Shown here: positions 28,238 to 37,043 of the stretch, piece after piece
How the letters are laid out: each line of letters starts with the position of its first letter
Numbering within the stretch: the first letter of the stretch is position 1
Assembly: GCA_019751915.1 (NCBI GenBank)
Contig: JAIEMS010000002.1
Location: forward strand, 1-64,000
DNA length: 64,000 nucleotides
From: Burkholderiaceae bacterium
GTDB taxonomy: Bacteria; Pseudomonadota; Gammaproteobacteria; Burkholderiales; Burkholderiaceae_C
Direction of reading: 5' to 3'
Program-made: the position numbers and the translations under genes
Notes under the pieces: model-generated
The model's input: the letters and a program-made list of their open reading frames with translations, nothing else
The model's database searches: none
Told to the model about the DNA's origin: nothing

Positions 28238-28999
28238 ATGCCCCAAATTCGTTCCGTTACCCGATTGGCAGATACCGTTGCTGAAGAATTAGAAAAACGC
28301 ATTCTTGAAGGCTCACTCAAGCCGGGCGATTTGCTCCCATCGGAGCGCGAATTGGCCCTTGAGCTGGGGGTGTCGCGCCCATCCTTGCGCGAAGCCATTC
28401 AAAAAATGGTTTCTAAGGGTTTGTTGACCACGCGCCACGGCTACGGTACTCGGGTCACTGACCGTTTGGAAGCGCACTTTGTCGATCCTTGGCAAGCCAT
28501 GCTCAAGGGGCACCCGATGCTGCACCGTGATTTGCTTGAATTTCGGCAAATGCTGGAAGGGCAAGCTGCTTGTTTGGCTGCCCAGCGGGCGTTGGATGTT
28601 GATATTCAGCGTCTGGACGATGCCTATGCAGCCTTGGATGCGGCCTACGATACCGACGATATGCAGGCCTGTATCGAAACCGATGTCACTTTCCACCAAG
28701 TCGTTGCCGAGGCAACGCACAACGTGCTCATCATGCACCTGACCTCCAGCCTGATGCGGGTCATTCACGGCCACGTTGCCACCAACCTAGAGCAGCTGCG
28801 CAGCGACCCGCTGCGCTGGAATCAGCTCAGAACACAGCACCGGGCCATTTGGCAGGCCATCAGAGAGCACCAACCCGAAAATGCCGATCACGCGGCGCGT
28901 GGGCACATTGAGTTTGTCCGACAGAGCATGGAAGACAACGCGCAAGAAAAAGAACGACGTGCTTCGACCTTGCGCCGTTTGGGCGAATCCATCGCCTGA
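28238..28999 (+). CDS. FadR-subfamily GntR regulator, LldR/PdhR-like
   Basis: 253 aa. A winged helix-turn-helix (LKPGDLLPSERELALELGVSRPSLREAI, then GLLTTRHGYGTRV) is followed by an FCD all-helical ligand domain with metal-type histidines (FHQVVAEATHN, HRAIWQAI). It sits directly before the lactate operon on the same strand, and a TGGTnnnACCA operator of the FadR/LldR type lies between, so it is very likely the lactate-responsive repressor of those genes. ATG 28238 is preferred over an upstream TTG at 28232. No good ribosome-binding site is visible. Confidence 0.88.
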   Translation: MPQIRSVTRLADTVAEELEKRILEGSLKPGDLLPSERELALELGVSRPSLREAIQKMVSKGLLTTRHGYGTRVTDRLEAHFVDPWQAMLKGHPMLHRDLLEFRQMLEGQAACLAAQRALDVDIQRLDDAYAALDAAYDTDDMQACIETDVTFHQVVAEATHNVLIMHLTSSLMRVIHGHVATNLEQLRSDPLRWNQLRTQHRAIWQAIREHQPENADHAARGHIEFVRQSMEDNAQEKERRASTLRRLGESIA

Positions 29000-29010
29000 T
29001 GGTGATGGTC

Positions 29011-29035
29011 GGCCCCGTCTCTTTTTGACGGGGCC
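29011..29035 (+). terminator. Hairpin after the LldR-like gene
   Basis: A 9-bp perfect stem GGCCCCGTC / GACGGGGCC with a TCTTTTT loop. The following bases (TTGCAGG) give no real T-run, so it may attenuate rather than fully terminate. Confidence 0.5.
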
Positions 29036-29098
29036 TTGCAGGATTTCCTAGGGTTAATACGGATTGATGAATCTGTTCGATATTTTTAAAGTTGCGCG

Positions 29099-29113
29099 AC
29101 TGGTCATACCAGT
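29099..29113 (+). promoter_or_regulatory. Probable LldR-type operator before lutA
   Basis: ACTGGTCATACCAGT is a perfect inverted repeat around three central bases and contains TGGTnnnACCA, the FadR/PdhR/LldR-class operator pattern. It ends 32 bp before the lutA start, where binding would block transcription or elongation. Confidence 0.65.
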
Positions 29114-29145
29114 TTACCAATTGAAAATATGGAGGAGGTTCTGGC

Positions 29146-29949
29146 ATGAAATCCGAGACCCACGGTGCCCGTCTGTACCCACCCAAGCCAACAGACGTTT
29201 ACCTTTTTGCTACCTGCTTGGTCGATCAGTTCGCCCCAGAGGCCGGGCTTGACACCGTTTTGCTATTGGAGCGCGAGGGCATTCGGGTTCATTTCTTAGA
29301 ACAGCAAACCTGTTGCGGTCAACCGGCCTACAGCAGCGGCTATCCCGACGAAGCGCGTGCAGTGGCATTGCAGCAGTTGCAGCTTTTTGCCCAGCCGTGG
29401 CCGGTGGTAGTGCCATCGGGTTCTTGTGGCGGAATGATTCGCCACCACTACCCAGCGCTGTTCTCAGACGATCCAGTTCTGCACGCCAAAGCGGTTGATT
29501 TGGCCGAGCGGGTTTACGAGTTCAGCGAATTTCTGGTGCATGTGGTCAATTTCAGCCAGCCAGACTTGGGTGACGATTGCACGGTTGCCCTGCACACGTC
29601 GTGCCATGCCCGCCGCCAAATGGGTTCGCACGAGACCAGTGCCGCGTTGCTTGACAGTTTGGAGCGCGTCAAAGTGGTCGAGCAGGCCAGAATCGAAGAG
29701 TGTTGCGGTTTTGGCGGCACTTTTGCTATTCGCTACCCCGAAATATCAGAAGCCATCGTCAGCGATAAAGTCGCTAGCTTGAAAGACAGTGGTTGCGAGC
29801 GCGTGGTCAGTGCCGACTGCGGTTGTCTGTTCAACATCACCGGGCGCGCAGCCAAGCAAGACCAAATCGCTGGGCGCAGCACCCCCTCGTTGCCGGGTGA
29901 GCACCTTGCCAGTTTTTTATGGCACCGCACGTCGGTGGTAAAGCCATGA
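29146..29949 (+). CDS. lutA: Lactate utilisation protein A, Fe-S CCG-domain oxidoreductase subunit
   Basis: 267 aa. Two cysteine-rich CCG domains: QQTCCGQPAYSSG with SGSCGGMIRHHYP, and LHTSCHARR with EECCGFGGTFAIRYPE, matching LutA/YkgE. With LutB and LutC it forms the cytoplasmic L-lactate oxidation system (L-lactate to pyruvate). A very strong GGAGGAGG ribosome-binding site precedes the start. The stop overlaps the lutC start (ATGA). Confidence 0.94.
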   Translation: MKSETHGARLYPPKPTDVYLFATCLVDQFAPEAGLDTVLLLEREGIRVHFLEQQTCCGQPAYSSGYPDEARAVALQQLQLFAQPWPVVVPSGSCGGMIRHHYPALFSDDPVLHAKAVDLAERVYEFSEFLVHVVNFSQPDLGDDCTVALHTSCHARRQMGSHETSAALLDSLERVKVVEQARIEECCGFGGTFAIRYPEISEAIVSDKVASLKDSGCERVVSADCGCLFNITGRAAKQDQIAGRSTPSLPGEHLASFLWHRTSVVKP

Positions 29950-30629
29950 GCGCCCGCGAGCACATTTTGGGGCGCTTGCGGGCTAGTACCGTCGCCACTG
30001 ATGCACCACAGTTGCCCGATGTAGGCCAGTGGTATGCCACACACCACCGCAACGAAACTTTGGCCCAACGCACCGCGCGCCTGTGCAATGCGCTGCAAGC
30101 GGTGCAGGCCCAAGTGCACCACACCACTGCGACAGGCTGGCCGCAACTGCTGCTCGAAATTGCACAGGCCAAGGGTTTGCGCAATTTACTCATAGGTACC
30201 GATACACCCCATGGCGCGGCACTGGCTGCTTACCAGCGCCAGCCCAACGCCTTGCCGTTGATTGGCTACGAGCAGTGCATCGAATCTTGGCGCGACACCT
30301 TGTTTGATGGCGTGGATGCTGCGCTAACGGGTGCCCGGGGCGCTATTGCAGAAACTGGCAGTTTGATTTTGTGGCCCAGCGCCTCTGAGCCACGCTTGAT
30401 GTCGCTGGTGCCGCCGGTGCATTTTGTGCTGCTGGATGTATCGACGATCCATGCTGATTTTCACGCTGCTTTGCGCGCTGAGGGCTGGAAAGACCAAATG
30501 CCCACCAATGCCTTGTTGATTTGCGGGCCATCCAAGACAGCTGACATTCAGCAAACCTTGGCTTATGGCGCACACGGCCCGCGTGAATTGGTGGTGCTGC
30601 TGTGCCACCCCGAGGGAGAAAAAGCATGA
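29946..30629 (+). CDS. lutC: Lactate utilisation protein C (LUD domain)
   Basis: 227 aa, a single LUD domain. It begins SAREHILGRLRAS and has GARGAIAETGSLILWPS and RLMSLVPPVHFVLL, as in LutC/YkgG. It is a partner of LutA and LutB in lactate oxidation; its exact catalytic contribution is not established. Start chosen at the ATGA overlap with lutA; the frame upstream of it belongs to lutA sequence. Its own stop overlaps lutB in the same way. Gene order here is A-C-B. Confidence 0.92.
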   Translation: MSAREHILGRLRASTVATDAPQLPDVGQWYATHHRNETLAQRTARLCNALQAVQAQVHHTTATGWPQLLLEIAQAKGLRNLLIGTDTPHGAALAAYQRQPNALPLIGYEQCIESWRDTLFDGVDAALTGARGAIAETGSLILWPSASEPRLMSLVPPVHFVLLDVSTIHADFHAALRAEGWKDQMPTNALLICGPSKTADIQQTLAYGAHGPRELVVLLCHPEGEKA

Positions 30630-32059
30630 GCAAAATCATTCCCATCCATCCGGCGGAAGACTTCAAAGAGCGCAGCCGCAGCGTTTTGAACAATCCCGGT
30701 CAACGCAAGAACTTTCGCGGTGCGATGGATTTTTTGCAAGCAAAACGGCGCACCCAGTTTCCGGACGAAGAAGAATTGGCGGGCCTGCGCGAATTAGGTG
30801 CTTCGATTCGCCGTTACAGCCTCGCCCACCTGCCGCATTTGTTAGAGCAACTCGAAACCAACTTGCAAGCCAACGGTGTGCAAGTGCATTGGGCGCAAAA
30901 CGCCGACGAAGCCAACGCTATCGCACTGGGCATTGCCCAGCGCGCCAAAGCCCAGCGCATCATCAAAGGCAAGTCGATGGTGAGCGAGGAAATCGAGTTC
31001 AACCACGCCATGCAAGCCGCCGGTATTGAGGCTTTTGAGTCGGATATGGGCGAATACATCGTGCAACTGGCTGGCGAGGCACCCTCGCACATCATCATGC
31101 CGGCGATCCACAAAACCAAACAGGAAATAGCGACCCTGTTTGCCGAAGAAATTCCCGGGGTTGCTTACACCGAAGATGTCGATGCATTGATTCGCATTGG
31201 CCGCACCGTGCTGCGGCGCAAATTTGCCGAGGCCGATATTGGCCTGTCTGGGGTCAATTTTGCCGTGGCTGAAACCGGCACGTTGTGCTTGGTCGAGAAC
31301 GAAGGCAATGGTCGTATGTGCACTACGGTGCCGCGTGTTCATATTGCCATCACCGGCATTGAAAAAGTGGTTGAAAAGCTCGAACACTTGCCGCCGCTGC
31401 TCAGTTTGCTGACGCGCTCGGCCACCGGCCAGTCGGTCACGACCTACGTCAACATGATCAGCAGTCCGCGCAAACCGGGCGAGAAAGACGGCCCCGAAGA
31501 AGTGCATTTGATTTTGCTCGACAACGGCCGCACCCAAGCCTATGCCGACGAGCAACTGCGCGCCACATTGCAGTGCATCCGTTGTGGTGCCTGCATGAAC
31601 CATTGTCCGGTGTACGCCCGCATTGGCGGCCATGCCTATGGCACTACCTACCCCGGCCCGATTGGCTCCATCATCTCGCCGCACCTGCTGGGATTGGAAT
31701 CGACCTATCCATTGGCCTTTGCTTCGACCTTGTGCGGTGCTTGCGTTGAGGTGTGCCCGGTCAAGATACCCATCACCGATATTTTGGTGCGCTTGCGCAA
31801 CGAAGCACAAGCGCGCCCCGGCAGTGACGATGCCACCTTGCGTGGCAGTGGTGCGGGCCGTACCAAGCTGGGCAGCGCCCTTTGGAGTGGCTGGGCGCAA
31901 GTGTATGGCCGCTTAGGTTTGTACCGAACCGCCTCATGGTTCATGAGCCGGGGCAATGCGTTGTCGCCGACCGAACAAGGGGCGTGGACGCGCAGCCGCA
32001 CCCCCTTGGTTCCTGCATCCAAACGCCTGCGTGACTTGCTGAAGGACAGAAAACCATGA
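30626..32059 (+). CDS. lutB: Lactate utilisation protein B, iron-sulfur LUD protein
   Basis: 477 aa. An N-terminal LUD domain (IIKGKSMVSEEIEFNHAM, GVNFAVAETGTLCLVENEGNG) is followed by two ferredoxin clusters, CIRCGACMNHCPVY and CGACVEVCPVKIP, then a DUF3390-like tail typical of LutB/YkgF. It passes electrons from lactate oxidation to an unknown acceptor. ATG 30626 overlaps the lutC stop by 4 nt, and the stop overlaps the next flavoprotein gene by 4 nt, so lutA-lutC-lutB-dld are translationally coupled. Confidence 0.95.
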   Translation: MSKIIPIHPAEDFKERSRSVLNNPGQRKNFRGAMDFLQAKRRTQFPDEEELAGLRELGASIRRYSLAHLPHLLEQLETNLQANGVQVHWAQNADEANAIALGIAQRAKAQRIIKGKSMVSEEIEFNHAMQAAGIEAFESDMGEYIVQLAGEAPSHIIMPAIHKTKQEIATLFAEEIPGVAYTEDVDALIRIGRTVLRRKFAEADIGLSGVNFAVAETGTLCLVENEGNGRMCTTVPRVHIAITGIEKVVEKLEHLPPLLSLLTRSATGQSVTTYVNMISSPRKPGEKDGPEEVHLILLDNGRTQAYADEQLRATLQCIRCGACMNHCPVYARIGGHAYGTTYPGPIGSIISPHLLGLESTYPLAFASTLCGACVEVCPVKIPITDILVRLRNEAQARPGSDDATLRGSGAGRTKLGSALWSGWAQVYGRLGLYRTASWFMSRGNALSPTEQGAWTRSRTPLVPASKRLRDLLKDRKP

Positions 32060-34836
32060 GCGCACTGATCGAGTCACTCGGGCACATCTTGCCCGACCGT
32101 CAGGTTATTACCGACAGTTTGCGTCGCCTTGCTTACGGCACAGATGCCAGCTTTTACCGGCTCACGCCCGAGGTGATTGCGGTGGTCGAGTCCGAAGACG
32201 AAGTGCAGGCCGTATTGCAAACGGCCCGCAAACATCGCCGTCCAGTAACATTTCGCGCCGCCGGAACCAGCCTTTCAGGGCAAGCCGTCACCGACAGCAT
32301 CTTGGTATTGATTGGCGAAGGTTTTGCCCACTGTGACATTGCCACGGATGCGGCCACAGTGCGCGTTGGCCCCGGCATCATTGGTGGCGAGGTCAATTAC
32401 CGGCTGGCACCCCACGGGCGAAAAATTGGCCCTGATCCCGCATCGATCAACGCTTGCAAAATCGGCGGCATTGTTGCCAACAATGCTTCGGGCATGTGCT
32501 GTGGTACAGCACAGAACAGCTACCGTACCTTGGTGGGTTTGCGGGTCATTTTGGCCGATGGCACTTTGCTCGATACCGAAGATGCCGATAGTGTGGCCCG
32601 CTTTCGCCAAAGCCACGCCAGTTTGCTGGAAGAATTAGCCCAGTTAGGTGCTGCTGCCAGCTCGGACGAAAAATTGGCGGCCCGTATTCGGCGCAAATAC
32701 AAAATCAAGAACACCACCGGCTACAGCTTGAATGCGCTGGTGGACTACCAAGACCCGATCGACATCTTGGCGCACTTGATGGTTGGCTCCGAAGGAACGC
32801 TGGGCTTTATCTCGCGTGTCAGTCTGGCGACCGTAGTGGATTCACCGTGCAAAGCCAGCGCCTTGGTGTTCTTTCCGAGCATCGAGATTGCTTGCCAAGC
32901 AGTGCTTTGCTTAAAACAAACGCCGGTGGCGGCAGTCGAGTTGCTAGACCGTCCGGCTTTGCGCTCAGTGCAAGACAAGCCGGGCCTGCCCCCGGTGATG
33001 CAAACGCTCAGTGCAGACGCTGCTGCGCTGTTGATTGAGGTGCGTTCGGAAACACCCGTGGCATTGCAGATGCGCATTGATGCGGCTTTGGCTGCTATCC
33101 GTGGCATTGATACTGTGGAACCGCCAGCATTCTCTACCGACCCGGCCACCTGCGACATGTATTGGAAAGTGCGCAAAGGCACTTTTCCATCGGTCGGTGC
33201 TATGCGCCGTGCGGGCACTACCGTCATTATTGAAGACGTGGCCTTTCCGGTTGAATCGTTGGCCGCCGCTACGTTGGACTTGCAAGCGCTGATGCGCCAG
33301 CACCGCTACCACGAGGGCATCATTTTTGGTCATGCGCTCGAAGGAAACCTGCATTTTGTTTTTACGCAGGATTTTTCAGAGCAGGCCGAAATTGACCGCT
33401 ACGCCAAGTTCATGGACGACGTTTGTGATCTGGTCGTAGACAAATACGACGGCTCGCTCAAAGCCGAGCATGGCACCGGGCGCAATGTGGCACCGTTTGT
33501 GGAAAAAGAATGGGGCAAGCAGGCCACTGACCTGATGCGCCGCATCAAGCAGCTTTTTGATCCAGAAAACGTGCTCAATCCCGGTGTCATTTTGAACGAC
33601 GACCCGGTGGCCCACCTCAAGCATCTCAAACCCATGCCTGCTGCCGAGGCGTTGGTAGACCGCTGTATTGAGTGTGGTTTTTGCGAACCCCTGTGCCCAT
33701 CGCATCGCTTGACGCTCTCGCCGCGCCAACGCATCGTTAGCTGGCGTGAACTCTCGCGCCGTGCTGCCGTGGGCGAAAGCGCTGCCGATGTTGAGGCTGA
33801 TTTTGCCTACTATGGCCTAGATACCTGCGCCGGTTGCGGTTTGTGCTCCACCGCCTGCCCAGTGGGTATCGACACCGGCGAGCTAACGCGCTTACTGCGT
33901 GGACGCGGTATGGGCACTACTTCGAAAAAAATCGGCCAATGGACAGCAGATAACTTTGGCAAGGTCGCCACGCTGTCGCGCATCGGGCTTCGATTGGGCC
34001 ATGCGGCATCGAGCGTGGTAGGTGACGGTTTTGTCACCCACCTTTCTGGCGGTGCATGGAAGCGCGGTATGCCCAAGGCGGGTAAATTGCCCGACCAGTA
34101 CCGAGGCACAGGCGACCCGGTGGTGTATTTTCCGACCTGCGGTGGGCGTATTTTTGGTGCCAACAGTACCGACGCTGCCACGCTGCCCGAAGTCATCATG
34201 GAATTGCTGGTGCGCGCTGGTTACGCACCGCGCCTGCCAGCAGGTATAGACAAACTGTGCTGCGGCCAGATGCTCGCTAGCAAGGGCATGGCAGAAGATG
34301 CCGATGCTATGTCTGAGGCGGTGATGCAAGCCTTGATGAAGGCTGCAGACGATGGTCAGGGTGGTTACTACCCCATCATCATGGATGCCAGCGCCTGCAC
34401 AGCGCGGATGCACCAATTCTTGGCAGGGCGTTTGCCCCTGTTTGATTTTCATGAGTTTGCCCACGACGCATTGCTGCCGCGTTTGCGCATCACGCGCCAG
34501 CCCGGCCCGATTGCGCTGCACATCAATTGCAGCGTCCGGCGCACGGCCTCCGATGCCAAGCTGCGCCAGCTTTTGACCGCTTGCGTTGAACAAGTGGTTG
34601 AACCCGCAGGCGTGACCTGCTGCGGGTTCGGTGGTGACCGTGGGTTTGTGGTGCCCGAACTCAACGCCCATGCGCTGCGCAAAGTGCACGACGCGTTGCC
34701 ATCGAACTGCTGCCAAGGCGTTTCGACCAACCGAACTTGCGAGATCGGACTTACGTCCGAAACCGGCCGCCCTTACCACTCCATTGCGTACCTCCTCGAA
34801 GAATGTAGCCGGGAGGAAGCGCCTATGCACTGCTGA
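32056..34836 (+). CDS. FAD-linked oxidase with Fe-S C-terminus (D-lactate dehydrogenase, Dld-II-like)
   Basis: 926 aa. The N-terminal FAD_binding_4 domain (RPVTFRAAGTSLSGQAV, GRKIGPDPASINACKIGG, NNASGMCCG) and FAD-oxidase C domain (EDVAFPVESL, GHALEGNLHFVF, KAEHGTGRNVAPF) are fused to ferredoxin motifs (CIECGFCEPLCPS, CAGCGLCSTACPVG) and two CCG domains (CCGQMLAS, CCGFGGDRGF). This is the layout of quinone-linked Dld-II-type D-lactate dehydrogenases and of YdiJ-type D-2-hydroxyacid oxidases. Within a lactate operon, D-lactate is the likely substrate. The YdiJ-type D-2-hydroxyglutarate activity is an alternative. Confidence 0.92.
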   Translation: MSALIESLGHILPDRQVITDSLRRLAYGTDASFYRLTPEVIAVVESEDEVQAVLQTARKHRRPVTFRAAGTSLSGQAVTDSILVLIGEGFAHCDIATDAATVRVGPGIIGGEVNYRLAPHGRKIGPDPASINACKIGGIVANNASGMCCGTAQNSYRTLVGLRVILADGTLLDTEDADSVARFRQSHASLLEELAQLGAAASSDEKLAARIRRKYKIKNTTGYSLNALVDYQDPIDILAHLMVGSEGTLGFISRVSLATVVDSPCKASALVFFPSIEIACQAVLCLKQTPVAAVELLDRPALRSVQDKPGLPPVMQTLSADAAALLIEVRSETPVALQMRIDAALAAIRGIDTVEPPAFSTDPATCDMYWKVRKGTFPSVGAMRRAGTTVIIEDVAFPVESLAAATLDLQALMRQHRYHEGIIFGHALEGNLHFVFTQDFSEQAEIDRYAKFMDDVCDLVVDKYDGSLKAEHGTGRNVAPFVEKEWGKQATDLMRRIKQLFDPENVLNPGVILNDDPVAHLKHLKPMPAAEALVDRCIECGFCEPLCPSHRLTLSPRQRIVSWRELSRRAAVGESAADVEADFAYYGLDTCAGCGLCSTACPVGIDTGELTRLLRGRGMGTTSKKIGQWTADNFGKVATLSRIGLRLGHAASSVVGDGFVTHLSGGAWKRGMPKAGKLPDQYRGTGDPVVYFPTCGGRIFGANSTDAATLPEVIMELLVRAGYAPRLPAGIDKLCCGQMLASKGMAEDADAMSEAVMQALMKAADDGQGGYYPIIMDASACTARMHQFLAGRLPLFDFHEFAHDALLPRLRITRQPGPIALHINCSVRRTASDAKLRQLLTACVEQVVEPAGVTCCGFGGDRGFVVPELNAHALRKVHDALPSNCCQGVSTNRTCEIGLTSETGRPYHSIAYLLEECSREEAPMHC

Positions 34837-34910
34837 CAAGTCGCTTGGGTTGAGACGCGAAGCCTGTGTGCTTGGCGCTGTGTTTTTTTAATTAATTAGA
34901 GGATTGATTC

Positions 34911-36572
34911 ATGATTTGGCAACAGGTTTACGACCCCTTTGGGAATATGCTCATCTCGACCCTGCTGGCCGCCATCCCTGTGGTGGTGATGCTGGTAGCG
35001 CTGGGTTTTTTACACATCAAAGCCCATATTGCCGCAGGCTTGGGTTTGTTGGCCGCAGTGGGTGTTGCGGTGTTTGCTTACGGCATGCCAGCAGACATGG
35101 CGGGCAAAGCGGCGATGTATGGCGGCTTCACGGGTCTGTTGCCCATTGGCTGGATTGTGCTCAATATTATCTTTTTGCAGCAACTGGCTGAGCAAAACGG
35201 CAGCTTCAAAATTCTGCAAGCCTCGCTGTCGGGCATTACCGATGACCGTCGCTTGCAACTTTTGTTGATCGCTTTTTGCTTTGGTGCTTTCTTTGAAGGT
35301 GCGGCAGGCTTTGGTACGCCCGTGGCAGTGACCGCTGGTATTTTGATCGGGTTGGGCTTTTCGCCGCTGGCCGCTTCGGGTCTGAGCCTGATTGCCAACA
35401 CAGCGCCGGTTGCATTTGGTGCGCTGGGTACGCCGGTCATTACCTTGGCCAAGGTGCACGGCTATGACCTGATGGAAGTCACGGCCATGATTGGCCGCCA
35501 ATTGCCGTTTTTCTCGCTGTTGGTGCCCTTTTGGTTGATTTGGGCCTTTGCTGGCCGCAAAGCCATGATGGAAATTTGGCCGGCCATTTTGGTCACGGGC
35601 TTGTCGTTTGCGATTCCACAGTATTTGGTGTCCAACTTCATTGGCCCAGAACTGGTGGACATCATTGCCGCCATTGTCTCGATGGTGTCGCTGGTGCTGT
35701 TTTTGCGCGTCTGGCAACCGAAAAAGATTTGGACATCGCCCAATCTGAAGGGCCATGAAACCGACGGTGGCGAGGCCAAGGCTCCCACACCTATCGAAAC
35801 TTATTCGCGTGCTCAATTGGTGCAGGCTTGGACACCTTGGGCCATCTTGACGGTGTTTGTTTTTGTCTGGGGCCTGCCGCCAGTCAAAACCTTCTTGAAT
35901 AACATTTTTGCGCCCAAGTTTGTCATGGAAGGTTTGCACAACCTCATCATGAAAATGCCTCCGGTGGTGACACAGCCCCACCCTGAAGCCGCTATTTATG
36001 TACTGAATTTGCTGTCGGCCACCGGCACGGGCATTTTGTTGGCGGCCATCCTTGGTGCGCTCATCATGAAATACAAACCGATGGAAATTGTGCGTACTTT
36101 TGGCCGCACTTTTTGGTTGGTTCGCTACTCGTTGTTGACCATCGTCCTGATGCTGGGCTTGGGTACGCTGACGCGCTATTCAGGTACTGACACCACACTC
36201 GGTTTGGCGTTTGCCAACAGCGGTGTGTTTTATCCCTTCTTTGGCACCTTGATGGGTTGGATTGGTGTCGCAATGACCGGCTCCGATACGGCCTCGAATG
36301 TGTTGTTTGGCGGGATGCAGCGGGTGGCTGCGGAGCAACTGGGCCTGTCGCCTAACTTGATGGGTGCGGCCAATAGTTCGGGCGGTGTGATGGGCAAGAT
36401 GATCGATGCCCAATCGATTGTGGTGGCTTCGACCGCTACCCGCTGGTTTAACCATGAAGGCGATATTTTGCGCTACGTCTTCTTCCACTCGATTGCCTTG
36501 GCTTGTTTGGTCGGGCTGTTTGTGACGTTGCAAGCCTACGTTTTTCCGTTCAGCGCAATGGTCATCAAATAA
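34911..36572 (+). CDS. lldP: Lactate permease
   Basis: 553 aa with 12 or more hydrophobic segments. AFFEGAAGFGTPVAVTAGIL, NTAPVAFGALGTP, GWIGVAMTGSDTASNVLFG and AANSSGGVMGKMIDAQSIVVAS are LctP/LldP signatures. It is a proton-coupled inner-membrane importer of L- and D-lactate, also glycolate. GAGGA precedes the ATG. It lies 74 bp after the flavoprotein gene and 13 bp before the stress-protein gene, all in one direction. Confidence 0.96.
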   Translation: MIWQQVYDPFGNMLISTLLAAIPVVVMLVALGFLHIKAHIAAGLGLLAAVGVAVFAYGMPADMAGKAAMYGGFTGLLPIGWIVLNIIFLQQLAEQNGSFKILQASLSGITDDRRLQLLLIAFCFGAFFEGAAGFGTPVAVTAGILIGLGFSPLAASGLSLIANTAPVAFGALGTPVITLAKVHGYDLMEVTAMIGRQLPFFSLLVPFWLIWAFAGRKAMMEIWPAILVTGLSFAIPQYLVSNFIGPELVDIIAAIVSMVSLVLFLRVWQPKKIWTSPNLKGHETDGGEAKAPTPIETYSRAQLVQAWTPWAILTVFVFVWGLPPVKTFLNNIFAPKFVMEGLHNLIMKMPPVVTQPHPEAAIYVLNLLSATGTGILLAAILGALIMKYKPMEIVRTFGRTFWLVRYSLLTIVLMLGLGTLTRYSGTDTTLGLAFANSGVFYPFFGTLMGWIGVAMTGSDTASNVLFGGMQRVAAEQLGLSPNLMGAANSSGGVMGKMIDAQSIVVASTATRWFNHEGDILRYVFFHSIALACLVGLFVTLQAYVFPFSAMVIK

Positions 36573-36585
36573 GCAGGAATACATC

Positions 36586-37038
36586 ATGAGCAAACGTATC
36601 TTTGTAGCGATTGACAACAGCACCACGGCCCAAAAAGCCCTTGAGGAGGCGATTCGCTTGGCCGGTGCGCTCGGCGCGAGCCTTTGTATTGCCACGGCAG
36701 CCGACGAGGGGCCACTGACCCAGCATGGCATGGGCTTGGGCAGCTTTATTGATATTGAAAAAGTGGTGCAAGAAATGCGCGATGCCAGCCACGGCCTGCT
36801 GAACAAGGCGGTGGCCTTGGCCGCTGCAGCCGGGTGCCAAGCTGAACCGTTGTTTATGGAGTCTGCCCAGCGCCGCGTGGCAGAAATGATTGCCGATGCC
36901 GCCCAGCAATGGAATGCCGATTTGATTGTGGTCGGCACCCATGGCCGCCGTGGTTTTGAGCGCTTATTGGTTGGCAGTGTGGCCGAAAACTTGGTTCGCA
37001 TTGCCACCACCTCCCTGATGCTTGTCCGCGAGAGCTAA
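36586..37038 (+). CDS. Universal stress protein, UspA family
   Basis: 150 aa. A single Usp domain: RIFVAIDNSTTAQKALEEAI at the start and the nucleotide-binding GTHGRRGFERLLVGSVAENLVR at the end. The G-2x-G-9x-G(S) pattern suggests ATP binding. It sits between the permease and pyruvate carboxylase genes (13 and 5 bp gaps) and is surely co-transcribed. A role in lactate metabolism is not evident; it may adjust metabolism on carbon shift. Confidence 0.92.
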   Translation: MSKRIFVAIDNSTTAQKALEEAIRLAGALGASLCIATAADEGPLTQHGMGLGSFIDIEKVVQEMRDASHGLLNKAVALAAAAGCQAEPLFMESAQRRVAEMIADAAQQWNADLIVVGTHGRRGFERLLVGSVAENLVRIATTSLMLVRES

Positions 37039-37043
37039 GTCCG

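Noticed and set aside
33892-34839. 315-codon minus-strand frame opposite the D-lactate dehydrogenase-like gene
   Set aside because: Antisense to Fe-S and CCG motifs of the real gene; low-complexity product.
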